Shown: positions 24,610 to 33,161 of the stretch, piece after piece
Layout: each line of letters starts with the position of its first letter
Position numbering within the stretch: position 1 is the first letter of the stretch
Assembly (NCBI GenBank): GCA_002304925.1
Contig: DBPT01000022.1
Coordinates: 43,822-107,821 of the forward strand
Reading direction: 5' to 3'
Origin: Prolixibacteraceae bacterium UBA1413
Lineage (GTDB): Bacteria > Bacteroidota > Bacteroidia > Bacteroidales > Prolixibacteraceae
DNA: 64,000 nucleotides
Notes under the pieces: generated by a model
The model's database searches: none
What the model was told of the DNA's origin: nothing
What the model saw: the letters and a program-made list of their open reading frames with translations, nothing else
Translations under genes and position numbers: made by a program

Positions 24610-25377
24610 ATGAGGAAATTAATTTTGTGGATAGCAGGAGTCATCCTGTCTGTTTCGGGATATTCACAGGTTTCAGCCGACATTGGTCTTTGGGGTGGTG
24701 CGTCAGGATATCTGGGGGATATTGAGGATAGAACTACCCTGGTACCCTCGACTTTACCGGTGTTGGGAGGTTTTTTCAGGTACAATTACAACCAAAGGGC
24801 AAGCATGCGGTTTATGATTCTTTGGGGAAATGTGGAAGCCCGGGGTCCTGTCCAGGGGTATTCCTGGAGTTTCGAAAAAAAACCCATGGACTTATCGCTG
24901 CAGGCTGAGATAAACTACCTGAAATATGCCATCGGCAACAAAAAGGCCTGGTTCACGAGTTACCTGACCGCCGGTGTGGGTGTGATGAACTACGGGGTTA
25001 ATCAGGATTCAATGATGAATATTGGGACATTCAATCCTTACCACCCGCTTTATGGAATTGAATCGTCAGGAGCGAGCAACAAACCGGTCACCACGCTGAC
25101 ACTTCCTTTCGGAATGGGGTTCAAGTTCAGCGCGGGTAAGCGATTGGAGATCGGGGTTGAGTACCAGATGAGGAAGTTGTTCAATGATAAACTGGACGAT
25201 CTCGACGATCCTCTGGCCACGTGGTTGGAAAAGGATGCCGATGGTAAAATCACCAAAAAGATTACTTATACCGATTTTTATCACAACAACGACTGGACCG
25301 GGTTTCTGGGATTGCATCTGACTTACAAAATATACTGGGGGGGAATTCCCTGTCCGGCATACGATTTAAAACAATAA
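24610..25377 (+). CDS. DUF6089 family outer membrane beta-barrel protein
   Basis: A 255-residue exported protein from the ATG at 24610 (MRKLILWIAGVILSVSGYSQ, a clear signal peptide). Alternating hydrophobic strands (DIGLWGGASGYLGDI, GGFFRYNYNQRASMRF, LTLPFGMGFKFSAGKRLEIGVEYQMRKLF) and the final LHLTYKIYWGG suggest a small outer membrane barrel. The family sits next to uppS and bamA in many Bacteroidota, as here (4 nt before uppS), which points to a role in envelope assembly. No biochemical function is known to me. Confidence 0.85.
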   Translation: MRKLILWIAGVILSVSGYSQVSADIGLWGGASGYLGDIEDRTTLVPSTLPVLGGFFRYNYNQRASMRFMILWGNVEARGPVQGYSWSFEKKPMDLSLQAEINYLKYAIGNKKAWFTSYLTAGVGVMNYGVNQDSMMNIGTFNPYHPLYGIESSGASNKPVTTLTLPFGMGFKFSAGKRLEIGVEYQMRKLFNDKLDDLDDPLATWLEKDADGKITKKITYTDFYHNNDWTGFLGLHLTYKIYWGGIPCPAYDLKQ

Positions 25378-25381
25378 CGGC

Positions 25382-26125
25382 GTGTCAATAAAGGAAAAGC
25401 TAAATATCGACAAATTACCGAAACATGTAGCTGTCATCATGGATGGCAACGGTCGGTGGGCCGCCCGGCATGGCAGCACCAGGAGCTTCGGACACGAGCA
25501 GGGCATTGAGGCGGTCAGATCGACCGTCGAAGGTGCCGGAGAGATCGGCATTTCTTACCTGACGTTGTTTGCCTTTTCCACCGAAAACTGGGCCAGGCCG
25601 CAGGAAGAGGTAGACGCCCTGATGAATTTGCTGGTGTATGCCATCGAACAGGAAACGGAAAACCTCCTCCGAAACAATGTCCATGTGATGGTGATCGGAG
25701 ATACCGCCAAACTGCCCGGCCAGGTCAGGGAAAAACTGCTGAACTGTATCGACCGGCTCAAAAACAATACCGGACTTACAGTGGTTCTGGCCCTGAGTTA
25801 CAGTTCCAAATGGGAAATCGTGGAAGCAGTGAAGAAAATTGCCTCAGATGCGCTCAATCATAAAATCAGCCCCGACGATATCAACATCGGGCTATTTGAA
25901 AAATATTTGTCAACCACCGGAATCCCTGATCCTGAACTCCTGATCAGGACCAGCGGAGAGTACCGTATCAGCAATTTCCTGCTTTGGCAGATTGCTTATT
26001 CAGAGCTTTATTTTACGGAGAAGCTATGGCCCGACTTCAGAAAGGAAGACCTCTTTGAAGCCATCGCCGATTTTCAGAACAGGGAAAGAAGATTCGGACT
26101 GACAAGTGAACAGATAGCCGGCTAA
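25382..26125 (+). CDS. uppS: Undecaprenyl diphosphate synthase (isoprenyl transferase)
   Basis: Adds isopentenyl units in cis configuration to farnesyl diphosphate to make the C55 lipid carrier for peptidoglycan and surface glycans. The 247-residue protein has VIMDGNGRWA with catalytic Asp21, FGHEQGIE, FAFSTENW, and the C-terminal RTSGEYRISNFLLWQIAYSE block that binds IPP. Translation starts at a GTG at 25382, 4 nt after DUF6089, giving MSIKEKLNIDKLPKH, the expected N-terminus. It is followed 16 nt later by bamA, a standard Bacteroidota arrangement. Confidence 0.95.
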   Translation: MSIKEKLNIDKLPKHVAVIMDGNGRWAARHGSTRSFGHEQGIEAVRSTVEGAGEIGISYLTLFAFSTENWARPQEEVDALMNLLVYAIEQETENLLRNNVHVMVIGDTAKLPGQVREKLLNCIDRLKNNTGLTVVLALSYSSKWEIVEAVKKIASDALNHKISPDDINIGLFEKYLSTTGIPDPELLIRTSGEYRISNFLLWQIAYSELYFTEKLWPDFRKEDLFEAIADFQNRERRFGLTSEQIAG

Positions 26126-26141
26126 TAAATCAGTACAAAGA

Positions 26142-28874
26142 ATGCGAAAGACAATTTTGGCAATCCTTTTTTTCATGGTAGTGTCTATCCCTGCAATCAG
26201 AGGGCAGGTGGCCGACTCCTCCTTTTTTTCCGTTTATTATTCCAGTCCGAAGAAGTTAACCATTGCCGATATTCAGATCTCCGGCATCCGGTATCTTGAC
26301 AGGGACGTTCTGGTCCAGTTGTCAGGCCTGAAAGTTGGACAGGAGGTCGATATCCCCGGGGAACAAATCACCACCGCCATCAAAAAACTATGGCAGCAGG
26401 GGCTTTTTTCAGATATTAAGATCACTGCATCGAGAATTTCGGGAAACGACGTATGGCTGGATATCTACCTTCAGGAACGGCCGCGGCTGGGGGAAGTCAA
26501 CTTCAGCGGGATCACCAAATCGGAAAAGGATGACATCACCGCCAAAGTATTGCTGCTCAAGGGGAGCCAGGTCACCGACAACCAGATCAACAATGCCCAG
26601 CGAATGATCAAAAATATCTTCCTCGAAAAAGGCTTCCTGAACACCGAGGTCAACATTCTCCAGCGGGATGACACGACCCAGACCAACACCATCATTCTCG
26701 ACATCAAAGTTGACAAAAAGGAAAAGGTGAAGATCCAGGATGTGATCATTCATGGAAACGAAGAGGTCAGCGACTTCATTCTGGAACGTTCCATGAAAAA
26801 AACCAATGCCAAAAAGCTCTACAACTTTTTCAGGACCAAGAAATACCTTGATGAAAAGTTCAGGGAAGACAAGGCCAACCTGATCAAGAAATACAATCAG
26901 AAAGGATACCGCGATGCGGTGATCATCAGGGACACTGTTTATCGGTCCGAAAAAAAGAACCGAGTTAATGTGGAACTGTGGGTTGAGGAAGGGGACAAAT
27001 ACTATTTCCGTGATATCAACTGGGTAGGCAATACTGTTTATCCCGCCGATTATCTGAATACGATTCTCGGGATCAAGAAGGGCGATGTTTTCGATCAGAA
27101 GCTGTTGAACAAAAGGCTTACTGAAGATGAGGATGCTGTTCTGAACATCGCTTACCAGGACAACGGTTATCTGTTTTCGCAGATAGATCCTGTGGAAGTG
27201 AATATAGAAAAGGATTCCATTGACCTGGAGATGCGAATTTATGAAGGGAAACAGGCCACCATCAACAAAATCGGCATTCTCGGGAATACCAAAACCCACG
27301 AACATGTGGCGCGTCGTGAGTTACGGACCTTTCCGGGGGATTTGTACAGCAAGAACAACATCATCCGTTCGATCAGGGAACTGGCCCAACTGGGACATTT
27401 TGACCCGGAGGCCATTGTTCCCGATGTGGTGCCTCATCCCGAAGACGGTACCGTAGACGTCAACTACAAACTGGAAGAGAAGGCCAATGACCAGATTGAG
27501 TTGTCGGGGGGATGGGGTGCCGGCATGTTTGTCGGTTCTGTCGGGTTGAAATTTGCCAACTTTTCGGCCCGTAACATTTTCAACAAGGAGGCCTGGCGGC
27601 CGTTGCCCAGTGGCGACGGACAGACGCTGAGTCTCCGTTACCAGACCAGCGGCCAGTATTACAAGACGGCGAGCCTTTCATTTTATGAGCCCTGGCTGGG
27701 CGGGAAGAAACCCAACTCCTTCTCCCTCTCCTTCTCCTGGTCACGGGTCAATTTCAGCGCCAACAAGTATTATCAGAATTATTACAACAGTCCATACGGA
27801 TACGGAGGATACTCCCCTTACGGCTATGGCGGTTACAGCCCTTATGGCTATGGCTACGGCTACGGCGGTTACAGCCCTTACGGCTATGGCGGTTACAGCC
27901 CCTTCGGCTACAGTGGATACGGCAGCTATTACGGGGGTTATGGCGGATACTATCCTCCGTATCAATACAACTACGAATCGGAAGATAAGGATGAATCCAA
28001 CGACGAGATCTGGGAAACCCTGGCGGTGGGTTTGGGATACGGCTACCGGCTGTCATGGCCCGACGACTGGTTCGCGGTGACCCATGAGGTCTCCTTCGAA
28101 CACTACCGGTTGCAGAATATGGCCACCTATTTTGATTTCCTGGCCGACAAAGAAGGCAACGTGAACGGCACCAGCAACAACCTGAGCTTCAGGACCGTCC
28201 TCAGCCGCAATTCTGTCGACAACCCCCTCTATTCCCGGAAAGGATCCTCGTTCTCCCTTTCCCTGAAAATGACCCCCCCCTACTCCTGGTTCTCAAAAAC
28301 CGACTGGAGCGATCCCGCAGTGTTGAATTCCGATAAATATCGCTGGATCGAATACCATAAATGGTTGTTCAAGGGACAATCCTTCAATGCACTCAGCCGC
28401 AATTCCAACCTGGTGCTCCGCACTGCCTTTGAACTGGGCTTTCTTGGATATTATGACCAAAATCGGCAGTCCCCCTTTGAGGGTTTCATTGTCGGAGGCT
28501 CCGGAATGTCAGGCTACAGTTATTATGGCACCGATTATATTTCCATGCGCGGATACAAGGATTACAGCCTCAGTTACAGGCGCAACGGTTCGAAAATGTA
28601 CTCCAAATTCACCATGGAAATGCGCTATCCTGTCACCCTGAAACCCAGTGCCACCATTTATGCCCTTACCTTCCTGGAGGCGGGAAACACCAATGACCTC
28701 TTCAGGGATTACAATCCTTTCAAATTGTACCGGTCGGCAGGCGTCGGCGTTCGCATCTATCTTCCCATGTTCGGGCTGATGGGCATCGACTGGGGATACG
28801 GATTTGACAAAGTCCCCTGGAACGGAGAGGCCGGCGGAAGCAACTTCCACTTTGTTATCGGACAGCAATTCTGA
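26142..28874 (+). CDS. bamA: Outer membrane protein assembly factor BamA
   Basis: The essential insertase of outer membrane barrels. The 910-residue protein has a signal peptide (residues 1-21), successive POTRA domains over about 40-450 (IADIQISGIRYLDRDVLVQLSGLKVG; INKIGILGNTKTHEHVARRELR), and a C-terminal 16-strand-type barrel from about 465 (GGWGAGMFVGSVGLKFANFSARN) ending in a terminal Phe (FVIGQQF), the barrel-recognition signature. Oddly, residues about 550-606 are a Tyr/Gly/Pro/Ser repeat block that must form an extended extracellular loop, followed by an acidic hinge (ESEDKDESNDE). A run of eight C lies at 28273-28280. It belongs to the DUF6089-uppS-bamA-ompH cluster. Confidence 0.95.
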   Translation: MRKTILAILFFMVVSIPAIRGQVADSSFFSVYYSSPKKLTIADIQISGIRYLDRDVLVQLSGLKVGQEVDIPGEQITTAIKKLWQQGLFSDIKITASRISGNDVWLDIYLQERPRLGEVNFSGITKSEKDDITAKVLLLKGSQVTDNQINNAQRMIKNIFLEKGFLNTEVNILQRDDTTQTNTIILDIKVDKKEKVKIQDVIIHGNEEVSDFILERSMKKTNAKKLYNFFRTKKYLDEKFREDKANLIKKYNQKGYRDAVIIRDTVYRSEKKNRVNVELWVEEGDKYYFRDINWVGNTVYPADYLNTILGIKKGDVFDQKLLNKRLTEDEDAVLNIAYQDNGYLFSQIDPVEVNIEKDSIDLEMRIYEGKQATINKIGILGNTKTHEHVARRELRTFPGDLYSKNNIIRSIRELAQLGHFDPEAIVPDVVPHPEDGTVDVNYKLEEKANDQIELSGGWGAGMFVGSVGLKFANFSARNIFNKEAWRPLPSGDGQTLSLRYQTSGQYYKTASLSFYEPWLGGKKPNSFSLSFSWSRVNFSANKYYQNYYNSPYGYGGYSPYGYGGYSPYGYGYGYGGYSPYGYGGYSPFGYSGYGSYYGGYGGYYPPYQYNYESEDKDESNDEIWETLAVGLGYGYRLSWPDDWFAVTHEVSFEHYRLQNMATYFDFLADKEGNVNGTSNNLSFRTVLSRNSVDNPLYSRKGSSFSLSLKMTPPYSWFSKTDWSDPAVLNSDKYRWIEYHKWLFKGQSFNALSRNSNLVLRTAFELGFLGYYDQNRQSPFEGFIVGGSGMSGYSYYGTDYISMRGYKDYSLSYRRNGSKMYSKFTMEMRYPVTLKPSATIYALTFLEAGNTNDLFRDYNPFKLYRSAGVGVRIYLPMFGLMGIDWGYGFDKVPWNGEAGGSNFHFVIGQQF
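27791..27961 (+). repeat. Tandem 24-bp coding repeats in the bamA barrel region
   Basis: Near-identical 24-bp units encode the octapeptide PYGYGGYS (seen about four times, with YGYGYGGY and PFGYSGYG variants), then decay into GSYYGGYGGYYPP. The units differ mostly at third positions, consistent with recent duplication plus drift. Confidence 0.9.
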
Positions 28875-28880
28875 CCGTTA

Positions 28881-28888
28881 TAAATTTG
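28881..28888 (+). promoter_or_regulatory. Candidate -7 box (TAAATTTG) for the first ompH gene
   Basis: TAAATTTG fits TAnnTTTG, 6 nt after the bamA stop and 56 nt before the ompH ATG at 28945. It could allow extra chaperone expression independent of bamA. Confidence 0.4.
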
Positions 28889-28944
28889 GCTCATTATTTG
28901 TGATGAGATCTTCTGAAGTTTAAAATTTTCTAATATAGACATCG

Positions 28945-29457
28945 ATGAAAAAACTATTTTTGACCTTAGGAATGGTTGCCCTGATGACAGGCGCCGTATT
29001 TGCCCAGAAGTTTGCCTTTATTGATTCGGATTATATCCTGCAGAACATTCCTTCTTTCAATGCTGCACAGGAACAGCTTAACCAGTTGTCCAAGCAGTAC
29101 CAGAAAGAACTGGAGACCATGTATGCCGATATCGAAAAGATGTACCAGGATTTCCAGTCCGAAAGTGTGTTGCTCTCTGAAGACATGAAACGTAAACGGG
29201 AGGATGTGATCATCACCAAAGAAAAAGAGTACAAAGAACTTCAGCGCAAGTATTTCGGTCCGAACGGAGATCTGTTCCAGAAAAGACAGGGACTTGTCAA
29301 ACCCATCCAGGATGATATCTTTGCCGCCGTGGAAGAAATCGCAAATGAGGGGGCTTATGCAGTGATCTTTGACAAAGCCGGAGGTACGGCATTGTTTGTT
29401 ACCAATCCCAAATTTGACCTTAGCGACCAGGTTTTGCAGAAACTGGGCTATAAATAA
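28945..29457 (+). CDS. OmpH/Skp family periplasmic chaperone (copy 1)
   Basis: A 170-residue Skp-like holdase that keeps outer membrane proteins soluble on the way to BamA. It has a signal peptide cleaved after VFAQ (about residue 20), the conserved start KFAFIDSDYILQNIPSFNAAQEQL, a long charged coiled coil (residues about 40-110), and the closing beta segment AYAVIFDKAGGTALFVTNPKFDLSDQVLQKLG. It is followed 49 nt later by a second, diverged copy. Paired ompH genes behind bamA are typical of Bacteroidota. Confidence 0.92.
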   Translation: MKKLFLTLGMVALMTGAVFAQKFAFIDSDYILQNIPSFNAAQEQLNQLSKQYQKELETMYADIEKMYQDFQSESVLLSEDMKRKREDVIITKEKEYKELQRKYFGPNGDLFQKRQGLVKPIQDDIFAAVEEIANEGAYAVIFDKAGGTALFVTNPKFDLSDQVLQKLGYK

Positions 29458-29467
29458 TATAAATGCC

Positions 29468-29475
29468 TATATTTG
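29468..29475 (+). promoter_or_regulatory. Candidate -7 box (TATATTTG) before the second ompH gene
   Basis: TATATTTG fits TAnnTTTG and lies 31 nt before the ATG at 29507 in the short spacer between the two ompH genes. No good -33 box is seen at 19-21 bp. Confidence 0.35.
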
Positions 29476-29506
29476 TGACCTTAAAATTAAAAATAGCACA
29501 TCGATC

Positions 29507-30028
29507 ATGAGAAACTTACTGAGAATTTTTGCCGTTGCAGTTTTACTGATGACTGCGGGTCATGTAAATGCACAGGAAGCCAGATTCGGGCATATTGACT
29601 TACAGGGATTGATCCAGGTGATGCCGGAAAGAGCTTCGGCGGAAGCGGAATATAATAAACAGGCCAAGGAACTGGAAGACCAGATGGAGACGATGCAGAC
29701 CGAACTGGAAAACAAATACAAGGAATACATGACAAAACGCGATTCCCTGTCCGAAATCGTCAGGGTTGCCAAGGAAACCGATATCCAGGATCTGCAGCAG
29801 CGGATCCAGAACTTCGCCCAGGTTGCTCAGCAGCAACTTCAACAGAAGCAGAATGAAATGCTCAAGCCTATTTTTGAAAAAGCCCAGAAGGCCGTTGCCG
29901 ATGTAGGCAAAGAAAAAGGACTTATCTATGTGTTCGATGTGAGTGGCGAACTCGGGACAGTCCTCTACCGTTCAAACGAAAGTCTGGATGTTCTTCCCCT
30001 GGCCAAAGCAAAACTGGGCATCAAATAA
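29507..30028 (+). CDS. OmpH/Skp family periplasmic chaperone (copy 2)
   Basis: A 173-residue Skp-like protein starting at ATG 29507 with a signal peptide (MRNLLRIFAVAVLLMTAGHVNA); the frame stays open upstream into the first ompH, but that extension is not credible. The mature part begins ARFGHIDLQGLIQVMPERASAEAEY, continues as a Gln/Glu-rich coiled coil (about residues 40-125) and ends LIYVFDVSGELGTVLYRSNESLDVLPLAKAKLGI. The coil is clearly diverged from copy 1, suggesting different clients or a mixed trimer. A strong terminator follows. Confidence 0.92.
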   Translation: MRNLLRIFAVAVLLMTAGHVNAQEARFGHIDLQGLIQVMPERASAEAEYNKQAKELEDQMETMQTELENKYKEYMTKRDSLSEIVRVAKETDIQDLQQRIQNFAQVAQQQLQQKQNEMLKPIFEKAQKAVADVGKEKGLIYVFDVSGELGTVLYRSNESLDVLPLAKAKLGIK

Positions 30029-30056
30029 AGTCATTGCCTGTCAAACTATTATAAGA

Positions 30057-30085
30057 AGCCGTCTCTGACCCGAGGCGGCTTTTTT
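30057..30085 (+). terminator. Rho-independent terminator of the bamA-ompH operon
   Basis: A 9-bp stem (AGCCGTCTC with GAGGCGGCT, one G-U pair) with a 6-nt loop is followed directly by TTTTTT. It lies 29 nt after the second ompH stop and separates the envelope operon from glycogen synthase. Confidence 0.9.
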
Positions 30086-30194
30086 ATGGTTTTGTTTTCC
30101 GCGGTGACGATATAATGTCCTACAACATATTCGGAATGAAATGTTGTTTTTTTGCTTAATTTTCAACCAATCTAAAAAACCAAATCCTGCTGAT

Positions 30195-32033
30195 ATGCAA
30201 CATGATATTTTTTTATCAGGGAATGAACCCGACAGCGTTTACCAGGGGATGAAGCTGTTTGAAATTGCCTGGGAAGTCTGTAACCAGGTAGGAGGGATTT
30301 ACACCGTCATCCGGTCAAAAGTGCCCTCTGTCATTGAGAAATGCGGCAAGGAGAACTACATCCTTCTGGGGCCTTATTTTGAGAATCAGGCGGCGGCGAA
30401 TTTCGATGAATTTGAAGATTATTCGGGTCCTGTGGGCCAGGCCGTCGTAAAAATGCGGGAAATGGGATACCAGGTTCATTACGGTCAGTGGATTGTGTCA
30501 GGAAGGCCGCGGGTGGTGCTGTTTGACCCGTATACAGTCTACGACCGCCTGGGAGAGATTAAATATTACATCTGGGAACATCATCATATTTCCCTTCCCG
30601 AGGGGGACCAGTTGCTGAACCAGGTTGCCTCCTTCGGGTTCCAGGTAAAGGAATTTTTCAGGATCATGTGTGAAATGGGAGGCTGTTTCGATAAAGTTGT
30701 CGCCCACTTTCACGAATGGATGGCCGGTTTGCCGATTCCCGGGATCCGGCGCGAAAACCTGAACATAAGAACTGTATTTACGACCCATGCCACCCTCCTG
30801 GGGCGATATCTGGCCATGAACGACAATGAATTTTATGAGCATCTCGAGTTCTACAACTGGGAAAAAGAGGCCAACTTTTTCAATGTCAGGGCCATCGTTG
30901 ATATTGAGCGGGCTGCGGCCCATGGGGCGCATATCTTTTCGACCGTCAGCAATGTCACCGCTCGGGAATGCAAGTACCTGCTGGGACGCGTACCGGAGGT
31001 TATCCTCCCCAACGGCCTGAACATCACCCGGTTCGAGGTGCTTCACCAAATCCAAAACCTGCATGCTGAAAACAAAGGAAAAATCCATGATTTTGTCATG
31101 GGCCATTTTTTCCAGAGTTATTCCTTTGACCTCGACAAGACCATCTATTTCTTCACTTCCGGAAGGTATGAATACCATAACAAAGGGTATGACCTTACTT
31201 TGGAGGCCCTCGCCCGCCTGAACTGGAAGATGCAGTACGCCGGAATTGACCGGACTGTGGTTTGTTTTTTCATCACCAAACAACCGTTTCACTCCTTCAA
31301 CCCCGAAGTGCTGGAAGCCAAGGCTCAGATCGAAGACATCCGCCGTGCCTGTGAAGAGATCGAAGTGCAATTGGGCGACAAGCTCTACCGCAAAATCACC
31401 TCTGACAGTGGAACCTACCAGTTTCCCGACCTCACCGCTCTTGTCGACGACTATAACAAGCTGAAACTGCGCCGTTTTGTCCAGAGCTGGAAATCGAAAA
31501 GACTCCCCAAGGTGGTTACCCATAACCTGGTTGACGACCAGAAGGATGAGATCCTGAATTTTCTCCGCACAGCCAATCTGGTAAACAATCAGCATGACAA
31601 GGTCAAAGTGGTGTACCATCCCGATTTTGTATCGGCTTCCAACCCTCTTTTCAAAATGGAGTACGCCCAGTTTGTCAGGGGATGCCATCTGGGAATTTTT
31701 CCCAGCTATTACGAACCGTGGGGATATACCCCCCTGGAAGCCCTTGCCAGCGGGATCCCTTCAGTCACCAGCGATCTATCGGGTTTCGGCGATTATGTCA
31801 TGCACAACTTTCCCGACCATGATAAGGCCGGGATGTATATTGTCGAGAGAAGAAACCGCGATTTCAACCAGGCGGCCAGCCAGCTCGCCGACATCCTCTT
31901 CCGCTTTGTCCAGCAAAACCGCCGCGAAAGAGTCGCCCTCCGTAACAACTGCGAAGCCGCGTCTCCCCATTTCGACTGGATGAACCTCGGGAAATTTTAT
32001 GATCAGGCCTACGAAAAGGCACTCCGTTTTTGA
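30195..32033 (+). CDS. Glycogen synthase, GT3 (animal/fungal-type) family
   Basis: Transfers glucose from a nucleotide sugar to a growing alpha-1,4-glucan in the cytosol. The 612-residue protein (ATG at 30195; an upstream frame to 30141 is less likely) opens with LFEIAWEVCNQVGGIYTVIRSK, the GT3 N-terminus with its Gly-Gly donor loop, then FTTHATLLGRYL, and the catalytic E-x7-E in YEPWGYTPLE near residues 505-513. This is the eukaryote-like glycogen synthase used by Bacteroidota rather than GlgA (GT5). It sits between the ompH genes and murI without other glycogen genes. The stop codon opens a hexamer repeat array. Confidence 0.92.
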   Translation: MQHDIFLSGNEPDSVYQGMKLFEIAWEVCNQVGGIYTVIRSKVPSVIEKCGKENYILLGPYFENQAAANFDEFEDYSGPVGQAVVKMREMGYQVHYGQWIVSGRPRVVLFDPYTVYDRLGEIKYYIWEHHHISLPEGDQLLNQVASFGFQVKEFFRIMCEMGGCFDKVVAHFHEWMAGLPIPGIRRENLNIRTVFTTHATLLGRYLAMNDNEFYEHLEFYNWEKEANFFNVRAIVDIERAAAHGAHIFSTVSNVTARECKYLLGRVPEVILPNGLNITRFEVLHQIQNLHAENKGKIHDFVMGHFFQSYSFDLDKTIYFFTSGRYEYHNKGYDLTLEALARLNWKMQYAGIDRTVVCFFITKQPFHSFNPEVLEAKAQIEDIRRACEEIEVQLGDKLYRKITSDSGTYQFPDLTALVDDYNKLKLRRFVQSWKSKRLPKVVTHNLVDDQKDEILNFLRTANLVNNQHDKVKVVYHPDFVSASNPLFKMEYAQFVRGCHLGIFPSYYEPWGYTPLEALASGIPSVTSDLSGFGDYVMHNFPDHDKAGMYIVERRNRDFNQAASQLADILFRFVQQNRRERVALRNNCEAASPHFDWMNLGKFYDQAYEKALRF

Positions 32034-32132
32034 GGTTGAGGGTGAGGGTGATGCTGAGGTTGGGTTGAGGCTGAGGCTGAAGTTGGGTTGAGGTTGAGGC
32101 TGAAGTTGGGTTGAGGTTGAGGCTGAGGTTTA
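32031..32132 (+). repeat. TGAGGY hexamer array with a 23-bp higher-order unit
   Basis: Starting at the TGA stop of glycogen synthase, about 100 bp read as TGAGGT/TGAGGC/TGAAGT hexamers interrupted regularly by the pentamer TGGGT. The combination TGAGGC-TGAAGT-TGGGT-TGAGGT (23 bp) occurs twice exactly and then a third time in part. The array is strongly strand-asymmetric (G-rich on the plus strand) and ends about 58 bp before the murI ATG. Confidence 0.9.
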
Positions 32133-32190
32133 TGGAGGAATCGCCGGAGCCAGGAGGGTTCATTTGCAGAGGATAAAAGAAAAAATAAAA

Positions 32191-33039
32191 ATGTCACAGG
32201 GATCTGAAAAAAAGATCTCCCCAATCGGGGTGTTTGACTCGGGGTATGGGGGGTTGACGGTCTTGAAGGAAATACGCAGGCTCTTACCTGGCCATGACAT
32301 GGTCTATCTCGGCGACAACGCACGCACGCCTTACGGTACCCGCTCCTTCCAGGTGGTCTTTGAGTACACCCTTGAAGCGGTGAAATTTCTCTTTGGCAGA
32401 AACTGCCCGCTGGTCATCCTGGCCTGCAACACCGCTTCGGCGAAAGCCTTGCGGACCATCCAGCAAAAAGAACTCCCGCATTTTGCCCCTGACCGGCGTG
32501 TGCTGGGAGTGATCCGTCCCAGTGTGGAAAGCGTCGCCCGCATTACCCGGAACGGACGGGTGGGTGTGCTGGGTACCCCGGGAACCGTCAGCAGCCTCTC
32601 CTACCCCATCGAACTGGAAAAATGGTCGGATGGCAAAGTGGTCTCCACGGTCCAGGAAGCCTGCCCCATGTGGGTTCCCCTGGTTGAAAACAATGAACTC
32701 CATTCCCCGGGGACCGACTATTTCGTCGAAAAGAACATCAGGTCCCTCCTTGCCAAAGATCCCCTGCTCGATACCGTCATTCTGGGATGCACCCATTATC
32801 CCCTCCTGATCGACACCATCCGGAAATTCCTTCCTGAATCCATCGCAGTGATCAACCAGGGACCCGTACTTGCCGACAGGCTGGCAGATTACCTGTTACG
32901 CCATCCCGACATTGACGGCAGAATCTCCAGAAACGGATCAACGGATTTTCTAACCACCGAATCTGCTGAAATTTTCGGATCCAAAGCCTCTCTTTTCCTG
33001 GGTGAAACGGTTTCGGCGACCACCATCTCCATCAAGTGA
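32191..33039 (+). CDS. murI: Glutamate racemase
   Basis: Makes D-glutamate for peptidoglycan stems. The 282-residue protein from the ATG at 32191 has the family start PIGVFDSGYGGLTVL and the two catalytic cysteines, Cys79 in LACNTASA and Cys200 in LGCTHYPLL. A TTG at 32164 is also in frame but unlikely. In many Bacteroidota murI follows the bamA-ompH group; here glycogen synthase and a hexamer array intervene. The leader contains AAAAGAAAAAATAAAA just before the start and no Shine-Dalgarno sequence, as is usual for the phylum. Confidence 0.95.
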   Translation: MSQGSEKKISPIGVFDSGYGGLTVLKEIRRLLPGHDMVYLGDNARTPYGTRSFQVVFEYTLEAVKFLFGRNCPLVILACNTASAKALRTIQQKELPHFAPDRRVLGVIRPSVESVARITRNGRVGVLGTPGTVSSLSYPIELEKWSDGKVVSTVQEACPMWVPLVENNELHSPGTDYFVEKNIRSLLAKDPLLDTVILGCTHYPLLIDTIRKFLPESIAVINQGPVLADRLADYLLRHPDIDGRISRNGSTDFLTTESAEIFGSKASLFLGETVSATTISIK

Positions 33040-33161
33040 AGATAGCTGGAGGAGCATCCTTATCACCAAATTGCCTTTGATTTTCTTTCCGGAAACGATC
33101 CTTCCGACGTTTTTACTTCCCGCCTGTTTTTCATTCCGTCATTTTTAATTAACTTGCGGAT

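Noticed and set aside
26409..27305. Minus-strand open frame of 298 codons inside bamA
   Set aside because: It is antisense to the POTRA region, where BamA coding is unambiguous.
28273..28280. Run of eight C in bamA as a phase-variation switch
   Set aside because: BamA is essential, the frame is intact, and it encodes an ordinary Thr-Pro-Pro segment.
32031..32132. CRISPR-like or spacer-repeat array
   Set aside because: Units are contiguous 5-6 bp words without unique spacers, and no cas genes are present.
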